Counted from the stretch's first letter, positions 33,064-41,881 are shown. The stretch is DNA of 64,000 bases from CAYPGJ01 sp050174775 (GCA_050174775.1 JBFXJP010000006.1:1-64000); one strand, 5' to 3'. Notes: generated by a model from the letters alone, not told the origin. Program-made: numbers and translations.

Positions 33064-35607
33064 TCAGTGGGGGTTGATGAGGCGCTCGATGGCCGCGAAG
33101 CGTGAGGCGTAGGGCTCTCCGCCCAGGGCGGGGTCGTTGAGTTTGAGACGGGCGAGGGTGGCGCGGACGTTCTCGGTTTTGGAGCCGTCCTGGTTGTGTC
33201 GCATGAAGATCTCGAGGGTGCGCGACCAGGCGTGCCAGTATTGCTCGGTGGGTGCTTCCCGCTGTTCGAGCGCGTTGACGACCTGGAGGAAGGAGGCGTA
33301 GGCGGTTTCTTCGTCGTCGAGGGCGAGCGCCGCTTCGCCGAGCCAGACGAGGGTGCGGGTGTCGGGGCCGTTTCGGTCGATGAGGTCGTTGAGGATTTCG
33401 GAGGCTTCCTTGGCTTCGCCGGCGCGTGCGAGGGCGATGCCGAGCTCGGCGCGCCAGCGGTCGGCGGAGGCGGGTGTGTTTGCGAGGATGGACTCGAGCG
33501 CGATGCGGGCGGAGGGGACGATGACGTCGCGTGCGAGGGCGCGGGCGTCGTCGGGTCGGTGCGCGGCGTCGAGCTGCTTGGCGCGGGCAGTGGCGAGGTC
33601 GATGAGGATGGCGCAGGCGGCTGGGGCGGTCTCGCCGGCGCCCTTGGAGAGTCGGTCGAGGGTGAGGAGCGCGTCGGGGAAGTCGCCCGCGTACGCCTGG
33701 GCGTGGATGAGGGAGACGAGCGCGGCGCGGAAGGTGTCGCGGGAGTTGAGGGTGTCGGCGATCTCGACGGCGCGGAGGGCCGCGGCTTTGGCCGCGTCGG
33801 GGCGGTCGAGGGCGAGGCTGGAGGAGGCGGAGGCGGCGTAGGCGAGGACGCGGAGGGTGTTGGCGGCGCGGCGTTCGTCTTCGCGCGCGTTGGTGGTGAC
33901 GGTGTCGACGGTGTCGGCGGTTTTGAGCGCCTTGTCGGCGCGTTCGAGGATCCGCTGGGCGAGGATGGCGCGGGACTCCGGCGCGGTGGTGGCGTCCATG
34001 GCTGCGCTGAGTGAGCGGAGGAGGGTGACGTGGCCTTCGACGGTGAGTGCGCCCGCGCTGGCGGCGCGTTCGAGTTGGGCGAGGGCTTCGTCGACTTCGC
34101 CGCGTTCGAGGAGGATGTCGGCGAGCTGCTCGCGCCAGAGGCGGGAGGTTCGTGCGTCGGGGAAGGCTTCGAGGCCGATGCGGAGCGACTCTTCGAAGAG
34201 GTTGCGCGCGACCTCGAGTTCGGGTCGGGACTTCGACCAGCGTGAGGAGTAGAAGACGGCGTTGACGGCTGCGGGGAGGGCGAGGTCTTCGTCGCCGGGG
34301 TACTCCTTGGCGGCGCGTTGGAGGAGACGGATGGCCGGGATGAGTCGCTCGTCGTCTTCGTAGGCCTTGGCTTCGGAGATGCGGAGTTCGGCGAGGGTGC
34401 GGAGGGCGATGGGGCCGAGGTCTGCGAGGTCTTTGAGCCGCTGCGTGCCGGGCTGTGTGACGGAGTTGAGGAGTTCGACGGCGTCGTTGAAGCCGTCGGC
34501 GTCGGTGGAGCGTGCGACGCCGCGGGCGAGGGCGACGATGGGGGGGAGGGCGAGGCATTGCTCGGTGGAGCGCGGCGCGAGCATATTGATCTTGCCGAGG
34601 GAGAGCGAGAGTCGTTGTGGGGGGTCGAGTGGGAGCTCGTGGTTGTAGGCGATGCGTTCGAGGACGTTGTACGCGCGGGTGTATGCGAGGTCGCGTGCGG
34701 GGCCTTCGGGGGCGGCCGCGGCTTCGGCGAGACCGATGCGCGCCTCGACGTCCGCAGCGAGGAGGGTGGGGATGACGGTGACGGCGGGGTCGCCCGCGAA
34801 CGGCGGCGCGGTGCGCGCTTTCTGGAGTGCTGCGCGCGCGGCGGCCGGTCCTTCGGCCTGGAGGGTTGCGAGGACGTGGCCGAGCTGTGCCTCCATTCGC
34901 GTGGTGAGTGAGGACTGGAGCGCGAGTGCGGCGCGGAACTGCTCGAGTGCGGCTTTGTGTTGGGAGAGGATGAGCGCGGCCTGGCCGAGGATGACGGCGC
35001 GTCGTGCGTCGAGGTCGTCGCGTGCGGCGCGGACGGCGTTCGCGGAGGCGGCGGCTTCGCCGGCGAGGTTGGCTCGTTTGTCGGGGTCGGGTTCGACGCT
35101 TGCGAGGAGGATGGCGGCGCGTGCGCGCATGAGGGGGGCCGCGAGCTCGCGGAGGCGTTGGAGGTCTTCCTGTGCGCGGGCGTTGGCCGTGGCTTCGGCG
35201 CGGATGATCTCCTGTTCGAGACGCGGGGCGAGGCGCGCGGTGAGTTCGTAGGCTTCGCGCGCGGCGTCGGCGACGGAGGCGAGTTGTGAGGCGGTGAGGA
35301 TGCCGAACATGGCCGAGGCGTCGGAGCCGTCCCAGACGAATCGGGAGAGGACGGCCTCGACCTGCTCGAAGAGGAGTGAGGAGGGGGCGTCGGCGCCCAT
35401 GGAGGCGATGAGGGTGCGGCGCTGCGCGATGGAGTCGTCGAGCGCTGCGAGGCGTTCGGCGGGGGGCATGTTGGGGTTGGTGGCGCGTCGGGCGAGTTCG
35501 CGGATGGCTTCGGCGCGGGAGGCCGCGTCCGTCGGGGAGGTCTGCGCGAGTGCGTGGCCTGCGAGGAGGGAGAGGGTGAGGGCGAGTCGGGGGAGGGTGT
35601 GGGTCAT
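33064..35607 (-). CDS. Large secreted helical-repeat (TPR-like) protein
   Basis: An 847-residue protein with a signal peptide (LALTLSLLAGHALA, cleavage near residue 21). The remainder is Ala-, Leu- and Arg-rich alternating helices; segments such as KAALEQFRAALALQ and EVDEALAQLERAASAGAL look like tetratricopeptide repeats, but their spacing is irregular. It likely acts as a scaffold in the periplasm. Its ATG overlaps the stop of the upstream vWA gene (ATGA), suggesting they work together. Its 3' end is 21 bases from the convergent ABC binding protein gene. Confidence 0.7.
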   Translation of the reverse strand: MTHTLPRLALTLSLLAGHALAQTSPTDAASRAEAIRELARRATNPNMPPAERLAALDDSIAQRRTLIASMGADAPSSLLFEQVEAVLSRFVWDGSDASAMFGILTASQLASVADAAREAYELTARLAPRLEQEIIRAEATANARAQEDLQRLRELAAPLMRARAAILLASVEPDPDKRANLAGEAAASANAVRAARDDLDARRAVILGQAALILSQHKAALEQFRAALALQSSLTTRMEAQLGHVLATLQAEGPAAARAALQKARTAPPFAGDPAVTVIPTLLAADVEARIGLAEAAAAPEGPARDLAYTRAYNVLERIAYNHELPLDPPQRLSLSLGKINMLAPRSTEQCLALPPIVALARGVARSTDADGFNDAVELLNSVTQPGTQRLKDLADLGPIALRTLAELRISEAKAYEDDERLIPAIRLLQRAAKEYPGDEDLALPAAVNAVFYSSRWSKSRPELEVARNLFEESLRIGLEAFPDARTSRLWREQLADILLERGEVDEALAQLERAASAGALTVEGHVTLLRSLSAAMDATTAPESRAILAQRILERADKALKTADTVDTVTTNAREDERRAANTLRVLAYAASASSSLALDRPDAAKAAALRAVEIADTLNSRDTFRAALVSLIHAQAYAGDFPDALLTLDRLSKGAGETAPAACAILIDLATARAKQLDAAHRPDDARALARDVIVPSARIALESILANTPASADRWRAELGIALARAGEAKEASEILNDLIDRNGPDTRTLVWLGEAALALDDEETAYASFLQVVNALEQREAPTEQYWHAWSRTLEIFMRHNQDGSKTENVRATLARLKLNDPALGGEPYASRFAAIERLINPH

Positions 35608-36587
35608 TCGATCCCCAGGTCCTTTCGGCTGATGAAGCGGAGCGCGTCGCCTCCGCCGTAGGTCGTGGCAATGGCTTCGATGAGTCCCGAGGGGTCGGGG
35701 TCGAAGAACTGGATGACCTTTATGGATGTTTCGGCGCCTCGCGTGGCGCGTTCGAGACGTGAGAGTGTGGCGGCGCGTTTGCGTGCGCGGTCGGGGGGCG
35801 CGTCATGGGTGTCGCCGAGGCCGCCTTTGACGACGAGGAAGATGACGTCGGGTCGGAGTTTGAGGGCGCGTTCGAGCGCGTCGATGGCGTCGCCACGTCG
35901 GTCGGGCTCGAGGGAGCGGAGCCAGGCGCCTGCGGCGCGTTTGGTGTCTGGGGTGGCGCGGGCGAGTGTGCGGCTGAGTTCGGGTGGGGATTCGACGCCT
36001 CGTCCGCTGAAGACGACGACCTGGAACCACTGGGAGCCGGTGAGGCCGTCGAGGGAGCGATCGAGTTCGCGCGCGATGGTGGGGAGGGCTGCGACCATGG
36101 AGCCGGAGGCGTCGAGGACGTAGACGATGCGTTGGGCCTGTGCGTCGCCACGGGCGCCGAACATCTCGGGTGCGGATGCGGGTGGGGTGATGTGTTGTGG
36201 AGGTTCGTGAGTGGTGGAGTGGTGGGGCTCGGGGAGGGGCGGGGCGATGGCGACGCGGACCTCGGACCATGTGGAGGAGGGGGCGTGCTCGGCGCGATCG
36301 GGGAGTGAGACGTGGGAGGAGAGTGGGGAGATGGGGGTGGGCGCGGGGTCTGCGCGGGTGGGGATGGGCGGTGTTGGGGCGGGGATGTCGGCCACGGGTG
36401 TGACAGCGATGGATGCGCTGTCGGTGAGGCGGGTTCCTGCGGAGGAGCGGGAATAGGCGAGGGTGAGGCCGGTGAGGGCGAGGGAGGCGTGGAGGGCGAG
36501 GGAGATGATCCAGGGGGAGGACCAGAGGGCCGCGTGCGCGAGGGATCGCGTTTGGGTGCGCTGCGGCATGTGTGGAATCTCGGCCAT
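35604..36587 (-). CDS. vWA-domain membrane-anchored protein
   Basis: A 327-residue protein with one helix (WIISLALHASLALTGLTLAY, about 24-43), a Pro/Thr/Ser-rich stretch, and a C-terminal von Willebrand factor A domain from about 150. The metal-ion-dependent adhesion site DASGSM is intact, and a later LRPDVIFLVVKGGLGDTHD strand follows. It should sit with the vWA domain outside the membrane, bind Mg2+ and take part in protein assembly. The ATG at 36587 has TATCGT eleven bases upstream and no Shine-Dalgarno sequence. It overlaps the TPR-like gene downstream. Confidence 0.8.
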   Translation of the reverse strand: MAEIPHMPQRTQTRSLAHAALWSSPWIISLALHASLALTGLTLAYSRSSAGTRLTDSASIAVTPVADIPAPTPPIPTRADPAPTPISPLSSHVSLPDRAEHAPSSTWSEVRVAIAPPLPEPHHSTTHEPPQHITPPASAPEMFGARGDAQAQRIVYVLDASGSMVAALPTIARELDRSLDGLTGSQWFQVVVFSGRGVESPPELSRTLARATPDTKRAAGAWLRSLEPDRRGDAIDALERALKLRPDVIFLVVKGGLGDTHDAPPDRARKRAATLSRLERATRGAETSIKVIQFFDPDPSGLIEAIATTYGGGDALRFISRKDLGIE

Positions 36588-36598
36588 CGGACGGCGGG

Positions 36599-36604
36599 AC
36601 GATA
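36599..36604 (-). promoter_or_regulatory. Leaderless-type -10 box for the vWA gene
   Basis: TATCGT on the reverse strand, with eleven bases to the ATG at 36587. Confidence 0.4.
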
Positions 36605-36631
36605 GCGCCCGGGCGGGGGTAGGCCCAGGAG

Positions 36632-37471
36632 TTATTCGTCGTCGTCCTCGTCGGAGGAGGCGGTGCTGGATGAGCGTGAGGAGCCGAAGACGAAGGAGTC
36701 GACGCTGAGCCACCCGGCGCCGAGACAGGCTACGGCGATGGCGCAGGCGAAGGCTGAGAGTTGGAGCATGAGGGAGTGCCAGCCTTCGAAGGAGGAGAGT
36801 TGGGGGAGGAAGGCGAGGAAGGCTTTGGGTGCGTTGATGGCGGGGCCGATGGTGGCGAGCCAGAGTGCGCCGAGCATGACGCCGGCGAGGGCGAGGGCGG
36901 AGAGCCGGGAGAGGAAGCCGATGAGGACGAGGCAACCGCCGGCGAGTTCGGTGATGGCGACGGCCCAGGCGAAGCGGACGGGCCAGGCGTCTTGGCCGAG
37001 GGATGCGGGCCAGAGTCGGATGGGGGTGTTGCCGTTGGCGTCGGGGACGGGGGTTTGGGAGTTGGTGCGGAGGGTGAGGGCGAGCTGATAGAGCATGGGG
37101 AGATTGGCGTCGGATTCGAAGTCGGCGGGGGTGTAGAGGCGGCCGGTGACGGAGGAGGAGGCGACGAGTGCGGAGCTGGAGGGGTTGTTGGAGGGGGGAG
37201 TGGAGGGTTCGGGGAGTGGGTTGGCGGGGTCGTTGTTGCGGGGGTTGGCGGGAGTGGTTGGGGTGGGGGTTGGTGGGGGTGTGGATGTGGAGGGGGTTGC
37301 GGCGGCGATGGCGCCGCTGACGCCCATGTTGGCGAGTGTGGAGAGCTGGTCGGGGTTGCAGGGCATTTTGACGAAGATCTTGGCGTGGCCGGCGTAGATG
37401 AAGGTGGCGCCGAGGGCGAGCCGGAGGAAGAGGGGTGCGACTTTGAAGGCGAGTGTTTCGCGGAGAGGCAT
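36632..37471 (-). CDS. DoxX-like membrane protein with a large Pro/Thr loop
   Basis: A 279-residue membrane protein. Helix 1 with LFLRLALGATFIYAGHAKIF is the DoxX start. A low-complexity loop of Thr, Pro, Ser and Asn (about residues 45-110) is inserted, followed by the remaining three helices (AVAITELAGGCLVLIGFLS and so on) and a short acidic Ser/Asp tail. DoxX proteins are small membrane proteins with poorly defined redox or quinone-linked roles; this one is about twice the usual length because of the insertion. A weak AAGGAA ribosome site precedes the ATG. It lies 44 bases upstream of the vWA gene on the same strand. Confidence 0.75.
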   Translation of the reverse strand: MPLRETLAFKVAPLFLRLALGATFIYAGHAKIFVKMPCNPDQLSTLANMGVSGAIAAATPSTSTPPPTPTPTTPANPRNNDPANPLPEPSTPPSNNPSSSALVASSSVTGRLYTPADFESDANLPMLYQLALTLRTNSQTPVPDANGNTPIRLWPASLGQDAWPVRFAWAVAITELAGGCLVLIGFLSRLSALALAGVMLGALWLATIGPAINAPKAFLAFLPQLSSFEGWHSLMLQLSAFACAIAVACLGAGWLSVDSFVFGSSRSSSTASSDEDDDE

Positions 37472-37613
37472 GCGTCGTTATTCCTTGGGAGCCCTGTGTG
37501 GTGGTGTCAGTTCTTCCGGAAGGGGGGCGCACGGTTTGCGCCGAGGTGTGGGCGGAACGAAAGATCATCGACCAGACGCCCGAAAACACCACAGCCGAGG
37601 GGGGGTGGGGGCG

Positions 37614-37641
37614 TTGACCGATTGCGTTGCGGCGGGAGAAT
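37614..37641 (+). promoter_or_regulatory. Promoter of tRNA-Leu
   Basis: TTGACC at 37614..37619 and GAGAAT at 37636..37641 are separated by 16 bases and match the -35 and -10 consensus in five and four of six positions. Transcription would begin a few bases before the tRNA at 37651. Confidence 0.5.
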
Positions 37642-37650
37642 CGGGGTATT

Positions 37651-37734
37651 GCGGGCGTGGCGGAATTGGGAGACGCGCTGGATTTAGGTTCCAGTGGGGT
37701 CAAACCCGTGCAGGTTCAAGTCCTGTCGCCCGCA
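37651..37734 (+). tRNA. tRNA-Leu (anticodon UAG)
   Basis: A complete 84-base class II tRNA. The acceptor stem GCGGGCG pairs with CGCCCGC, with discriminator A. The anticodon stem CTGGA/TCCAG holds the loop TTTAGGT with TAG at 37685..37687. A long variable arm follows, as in Leu tRNAs, and the T arm contains GGTTCAAGTCC. CCA is not encoded. It reads CUA, a codon that should be rare in this GC-rich DNA. Confidence 0.95.
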
Positions 37735-37766
37735 CTTGACCTTGGGGTCGGTCTCGGCCACTCTTG

Positions 37767-38033
37767 ATGGGCAGGCTCATGCGGATCACCGGACCGACCA
37801 ACCCGTTTCACGTTGCGAAGGCGTACACGCCGAACGCGGTGACGGCGGCGCGTGCGCCGTCGGGTCCGGAGCGGCTGGTGGCCGCGAAGGTGGCGGGAGG
37901 GGTGCATTTCGGCGCGTCGAGCGCGAGCCCGGTGGGGAGCGCGGGGGTGTACTCGATGTACGCGCACCCTGCGGATCGGAACGCGGCGGCCACCGGTGTG
38001 GCGTTGGGTCAGAAGATCGACGTCGCGGGCTAA
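37767..38033 (+). CDS. Small protein of unknown function
   Basis: An 88-residue protein right after tRNA-Leu. The N terminus MRITGPTNPFHVAKAY (from the ATG at 37779) faintly recalls the start of planctomycete FlgM proteins, but the rest, rich in Ala, Gly and Ser, has no FlgM helices. Starts at 37764 (TTG), 37767 and 37779 are all possible, and none has a clear ribosome site. The balanced codon pattern, with G or C in third positions, supports a gene. Confidence 0.5.
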   Translation: MGRLMRITGPTNPFHVAKAYTPNAVTAARAPSGPERLVAAKVAGGVHFGASSASPVGSAGVYSMYAHPADRNAAATGVALGQKIDVAG

Positions 38034-38069
38034 GTGTGAATGAGAGGGTGTGTGGGTGAGGCGGCGCGG

Positions 38070-38075
38070 TAGGCT
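38070..38075 (+). promoter_or_regulatory. Leaderless-type -10 box for holB
   Basis: TAGGCT, with eleven bases to the ATG at 38087 and no Shine-Dalgarno sequence. Confidence 0.35.
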
Positions 38076-38086
38076 GTTGCGCTGCG

Positions 38087-39160
38087 ATGTCGTATCCCAC
38101 GCTGGAACAGATACAGGGGCAGGCGAGAGCCGTTGAGACGCTTGATGCGGCGGTGGCGTCGGAGCGTGTGCATCATGCGTGGATATTCCATGGGCCGAGC
38201 GGGGTGGGGAAGCAGACGACGGCGCGGGCGTTCGCGGGGGTGCTGCTGGACCCTGGGGCGGGGCCGGACTTGTCGGGGCGGATTCGTCCGGACCCGGAGG
38301 GTCGGACGCGGGCGTTGCTGGAGAGCGGGTCGCACCCGGACCTGCATCTGATCTCGAAGGAGATGGCGTCGTTCTCGCGCGAGCAATCGGTGCGGTCGTC
38401 GAAGCAGCGGTCGATCCCGGTGGAGGTGATCCGGGAGTTTCTGATCGAGCCGGCGGGATTGTCGACGGCGGCGTCGAATGGCGCCCGGGCGAGCAAGGTG
38501 TTCATCGTGGATGAGGCGCACCTGCTGCAGGCGGGGGAGGGGGCCGCGGCGAATGCTGTGCTGAAGGTGTTGGAGGAGCCGCCGGCCGGGGTGGTGATCA
38601 TCCTGGTGACGGATGACGAGCATGCGTTGTTGCCGACGATCCGGTCGAGGTGTCGGCGTGTGGCGTTCGGGCCGCTGGATGAGGGGGCGATGAAGGCGTG
38701 GCTGAAGGGGTCGGGGGTGGAGGTTCCGAGGGCTCGCGCGGCGGACCTGCTTGAGTATGCGGGCGGATCGCCGGGACGGCTCATGCTCGCGTTGGATGCG
38801 GATGTGGCGGGGTGGATGGATCGGTTGGACCCGCTGCTCGAGCAGGCGTGGAAGGGGAGGTATGCGCCGGAGCTTGCGGGGGCGATGCACGAGATCGTGA
38901 AGGGGTATGCGGAGGCGAAGGCGAAGGAGTCGAGCGAAGCGAGCAAGGACGTGGCGAACCGGCTCGCGCTCGATCTGTTGTTCTCGTTGTTGCATGCGCG
39001 GGTGCGCGGGCGGGTGCGCGCGACGGCTGGGGATCGGGAGCGGTCGCGTCGTCCGTTGCGGGACGTGGAGGCGATCGACACGGCGGAGCGGCTGGTGGGG
39101 TCGAATGCGAACGCGGGGCTGGCGCTCGAGAATCTGGCGCTGCAGTTGTCGCGTGCGTGA
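38087..39160 (+). CDS. holB: DNA polymerase III delta' subunit-like clamp-loader ATPase
   Basis: A 357-residue AAA+ protein of the clamp loader. FHGPSGVGKQTTARAFA (Walker A, about residues 34-45), VFIVDEAHLLQAG (Walker B), NAVLKVLEEPP and the SRC arginine-finger motif in TIRSRCRRVAFGPL are present. A long insertion of about 70 residues (residues 55-120) lies between Walker A and B where many DnaX proteins carry a zinc module; no Cys4 set is visible here. It stands alone on the forward strand and ends three bases before a convergent gene. Confidence 0.85.
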   Translation: MSYPTLEQIQGQARAVETLDAAVASERVHHAWIFHGPSGVGKQTTARAFAGVLLDPGAGPDLSGRIRPDPEGRTRALLESGSHPDLHLISKEMASFSREQSVRSSKQRSIPVEVIREFLIEPAGLSTAASNGARASKVFIVDEAHLLQAGEGAAANAVLKVLEEPPAGVVIILVTDDEHALLPTIRSRCRRVAFGPLDEGAMKAWLKGSGVEVPRARAADLLEYAGGSPGRLMLALDADVAGWMDRLDPLLEQAWKGRYAPELAGAMHEIVKGYAEAKAKESSEASKDVANRLALDLLFSLLHARVRGRVRATAGDRERSRRPLRDVEAIDTAERLVGSNANAGLALENLALQLSRA

Positions 39161-39163
39161 GGA

Positions 39164-40012
39164 TCAGATCGCTTCGTGGACGCTGACGCCTACGGCGATG
39201 CTGAGGGTGACGGCGGTGGCGTACCAGATGGCGGTGGCCATGCCGGTGCGGTTGCGCGAGAGGAGCCAACCTGCGGAGGAGGCGCCGAGGCCTGCGATGG
39301 CGCCGGCGGACCAGTGCCACCAGTTCCATCCTGCGCCCATGACGGCGAGGGCCATGACGGCGAGCATCCAGACCCAGGCGATGAGGGCTGCGGCCTGGGG
39401 GCCTGCGCGCGTTGCGGAGGTGACGATGTTGAGTGATGCGTCGCGGAGGGCGTCGCGGGCGAGTGAGGAGAGGATGAATGCGCCCATGGCGATGGCGCCG
39501 AGGGTTGAGGCTCCGACGATTCGTGCGCCGTCGACGGGTGTTTCGGTGGTGTCGGGGAGGTTGGCCGCGAGGATGAGCGCGGGGAGGGCGAGCGCGAGCG
39601 CGGGGGCGAGTGCTTCGATCGCGCGGTACTTGCGGGAGGGGGTGGTGTGGGCGTGCCAGTGGAGGAGTGCGCCTGCGGCGATGAAGGCGAGTCCGACGCG
39701 CCAGGATGCCGCGAGGAGGGCGAGAGAGAGTGCGGCGAAGAACATGGCGAGGATGAGGGAGGTCCAGGCCAGCGGCTCGTCGGGCGCTCCTTCGGGCTCG
39801 CGGTTGAGGCCGAGGCGCGCGGCGAGGCCCTTGTCGGATTCGATGCGCGCGGAGGCGGCGAACCAGAGCCAGACGAGTGCGGTGTGTGCGCCGGCGATGA
39901 GGAGGCCGAGGAGTCCTTCGCCGGCACGCTCGAGGGCGTGTGCCCAGAGGAGCGCGTAGGCGAGGGTGAGGAGGGGAGCGTGAGCGCGGATGGACGCGAG
40001 GCCTCCGATCAT
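39164..40012 (-). CDS. Multi-spanning membrane protein of unknown function
   Basis: A 282-residue protein with about eight hydrophobic helices separated by short loops, for example LLTLAYALLWAHALE and LILAMFFAALSLALLAASW. A central loop has KYRAIEAL. UbiA-like prenyltransferases have a similar helix count, but the Asp-rich NDxxD motifs are absent, so I do not assign that family. The ATG at 40012 overlaps the stop of the DUF4159 gene, making it the last gene of a three-gene reverse operon. Confidence 0.65.
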   Translation of the reverse strand: MIGGLASIRAHAPLLTLAYALLWAHALERAGEGLLGLLIAGAHTALVWLWFAASARIESDKGLAARLGLNREPEGAPDEPLAWTSLILAMFFAALSLALLAASWRVGLAFIAAGALLHWHAHTTPSRKYRAIEALAPALALALPALILAANLPDTTETPVDGARIVGASTLGAIAMGAFILSSLARDALRDASLNIVTSATRAGPQAAALIAWVWMLAVMALAVMGAGWNWWHWSAGAIAGLGASSAGWLLSRNRTGMATAIWYATAVTLSIAVGVSVHEAI

Positions 40013-40818
40013 GGCTCGATCGTACCGGGTGGTTGGGGATTCTGAGGCTGTGCGGGAGGGGGCGGTTGGGTGGCGCGTTGCGCGAGCGCGTAGGCCACGA
40101 GGTTGGCCATCATCTGGCGCGATTGGATGACCTCGCCCGTGCCGCAGCAGCAGCAGGCGCCGCCGAAGGAGACGGTGTCGTTGAGGCCGTCGGGAGTGAA
40201 GACGACGCAGAGTCGGTCGTTGAGGGTGAGTCCTTCGAGAGGTGAGGCGTCGATGATGGTGGGTGGGGGCTCGGGGAGATCTGCGTCGGCGGCGCGAGGG
40301 GGCGCGGTTCGCTGGAGCTTGCGGATCTGATAGATGGTGTTGAAGACGTCGTGGGTCGGTGGGAGGGGGGTGAGACGGGGCTCGGGAGCGTCGTGGAAGA
40401 TCTCGTCCATCTCGTGCTTGAACGAGAGCGCCCATTCATGGTTGGAGCAGCCGCTGGAGGCGATGAGGAAGCCGCCGTTGGCGAGCCAGTCACGGAGCGC
40501 GGTTCGTTGGGGCGCGGTGAGTTCGAAGAAGCCCTCGCCGGTCATGAGGGCGATGGGGGCTTCGTTGAGCGCGGGTGAGGGGAGGAGGAGGGGTGTGAGG
40601 CGGGGCTCGATGATCGCTGTGGTTTCGGTCGCGACGAGGGAGAGGAAGACTTCGGAGAAGCAGACGTCGGGTCGCTGTGTGTCGTAGACGAGGATCGCGA
40701 CGGGGACGGGATCCTCGGCGGGCTTGCGTGCGGCTGCGGGTTTGGCGGCGATGATCGCGAGGAGGGCGGCTGCGGCGAGGCGCCGGCGACCGCGCGGCGT
40801 GGATCGGGGCGTGTTCAT
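40009..40818 (-). CDS. Secreted DUF4159 protein
   Basis: A 269-residue protein with a signal peptide (LAAAALLAIIAAKPAAA). The DUF4159 pattern is seen in PIALMTGEGFFELTAPQRT, LRDWLANGGFLIASSG, the LPPTHDVFNTIYQIRKL stretch, and LNDRLCVVFTPDGLND. Four consecutive cysteines (FGGACCCCGTGE) and two more, in DVCFSE and SSGCSNHE, may bind metal or form disulfides. DUF4159 proteins are common beside MoxR/vWA-type envelope gene sets, but none is adjacent here. It overlaps both neighbours by ATGA. Confidence 0.8.
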   Translation of the reverse strand: MNTPRSTPRGRRRLAAAALLAIIAAKPAAARKPAEDPVPVAILVYDTQRPDVCFSEVFLSLVATETTAIIEPRLTPLLLPSPALNEAPIALMTGEGFFELTAPQRTALRDWLANGGFLIASSGCSNHEWALSFKHEMDEIFHDAPEPRLTPLPPTHDVFNTIYQIRKLQRTAPPRAADADLPEPPPTIIDASPLEGLTLNDRLCVVFTPDGLNDTVSFGGACCCCGTGEVIQSRQMMANLVAYALAQRATQPPPPAQPQNPQPPGTIEP

Positions 40819-41864
40819 CGCGTGATCGCGGAGTCGGGGGTGTGGGAGGAATCGCCGGCCCATGCGGCGAGCGAGCGGAGGCCTTGCTGCAGGGAGGTGG
40901 CGGCGCGGAAGGAGAGTCGTTTCTCGGCGTGTGTGGTGTCGGCGCCGGAGTGGAGGATGTCTCCCGGGCGGGCGGGGCCGTGCTCGGGTGCGAGGGCGCC
41001 GCGTCCCCAGGCGCGTGCCATCTCGCTTGCGAGCGTGCGGATCTCGGTGGGTGCGCCGGCGCCGATGTTGATGGCTTCGCCCGAGAAGGGTTCGGGGGCT
41101 GCTGCGGCGAGGAGCATGGCGCGGACGACGTCGTCGACGTAGATGAAGTCGCGTGTTTGCGTGCCGTCGCCGTAGATGACGGGTGGGCGGCCTGCGGCGA
41201 GGCGCGAGGCGAAGGCGGCGATGACGGCGCTTTCTTCGCTGTCGCCGGATTGTCGGGGGCCGTAGACGTTGAAGAGTCGGAGGGAGACGCCGTCGATGCC
41301 GAGAGATCGGGCCCAGGCGCCGAGGATGAGCTCGCCTGCTGCTTTGCTTGCGGCGTATGGGGAGATGGGTGCGAGGGGGGCGTCTTCGGGGACGTGTTGT
41401 CCGCCCGCATCGCCGTAGACGGCGCAGGAGGAGGCGAGGATGACGCGTTTGGCGCCGGCGGCGCGTGCGGCCTGGCAGACCTCGACGGTGCCGCGGACGT
41501 TGACGTCGATGGCGCGTTCGGGGTGCTCCATGGATTCGCCGACGGAGGCGACGGCGGCGAGGTGGAAGACGATGGCGGCGCGTTCCATGGCGTCGTCGAG
41601 GGATCGCGCGTCGAGGACGGAGGCGTGGACGAAGCGTGCGCGGGGGGCGTGGTTCTCGACGAGTGAGGCGGCGCGGTCGCCGTCGCCTGTGGAGAGGTCG
41701 TCGACGATGCAGACGTTGAAGCCGAGGGTGAGGAGGGTTTCGGCGAGGTGTCCGCCGATGAATCCGGCGCCGCCGGTGATGATGGCGCGTCGGCCGTCGA
41801 GGGCCGCGTGGAGCCGCGTGAGCGCGGTCTGATCCAAGCCCGGCATCGAGGATGGGGAACTCAT
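40815..41864 (-). CDS. GalE-like NAD-dependent epimerase/dehydratase
   Basis: A 349-residue short-chain dehydrogenase/reductase. ITGGAGFIGGHLAETL (about residues 29-44), HLAAVASVGESMEHPE, SSCAVYGD, SPYAASK with the catalytic Tyr and Lys, and FNVYGPRQ are typical of UDP-glucose/UDP-GlcNAc 4-epimerases and related enzymes. There is an N-terminal extension of about 25 residues. It heads a reverse operon with the DUF4159 and membrane protein genes. The precise sugar is not determined. Confidence 0.8.
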   Translation of the reverse strand: MSSPSSMPGLDQTALTRLHAALDGRRAIITGGAGFIGGHLAETLLTLGFNVCIVDDLSTGDGDRAASLVENHAPRARFVHASVLDARSLDDAMERAAIVFHLAAVASVGESMEHPERAIDVNVRGTVEVCQAARAAGAKRVILASSCAVYGDAGGQHVPEDAPLAPISPYAASKAAGELILGAWARSLGIDGVSLRLFNVYGPRQSGDSEESAVIAAFASRLAAGRPPVIYGDGTQTRDFIYVDDVVRAMLLAAAAPEPFSGEAINIGAGAPTEIRTLASEMARAWGRGALAPEHGPARPGDILHSGADTTHAEKRLSFRAATSLQQGLRSLAAWAGDSSHTPDSAITR

Positions 41865-41875
41865 CGGGGAGAGGG

Positions 41876-41881
41876 ATTCTA
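41876..41881 (-). promoter_or_regulatory. Leaderless-type -10 box for the GalE-like operon
   Basis: TAGAAT on the reverse strand, with eleven bases to the ATG at 41864. Confidence 0.45.

Noticed and set aside
37767..38033. FlgM anti-sigma factor
   Set aside because: Only the first residues resemble FlgM; the sigma-binding helices are absent.
39164..40012. UbiA prenyltransferase
   Set aside because: The helix count is similar, but the Asp-rich metal motifs are missing.
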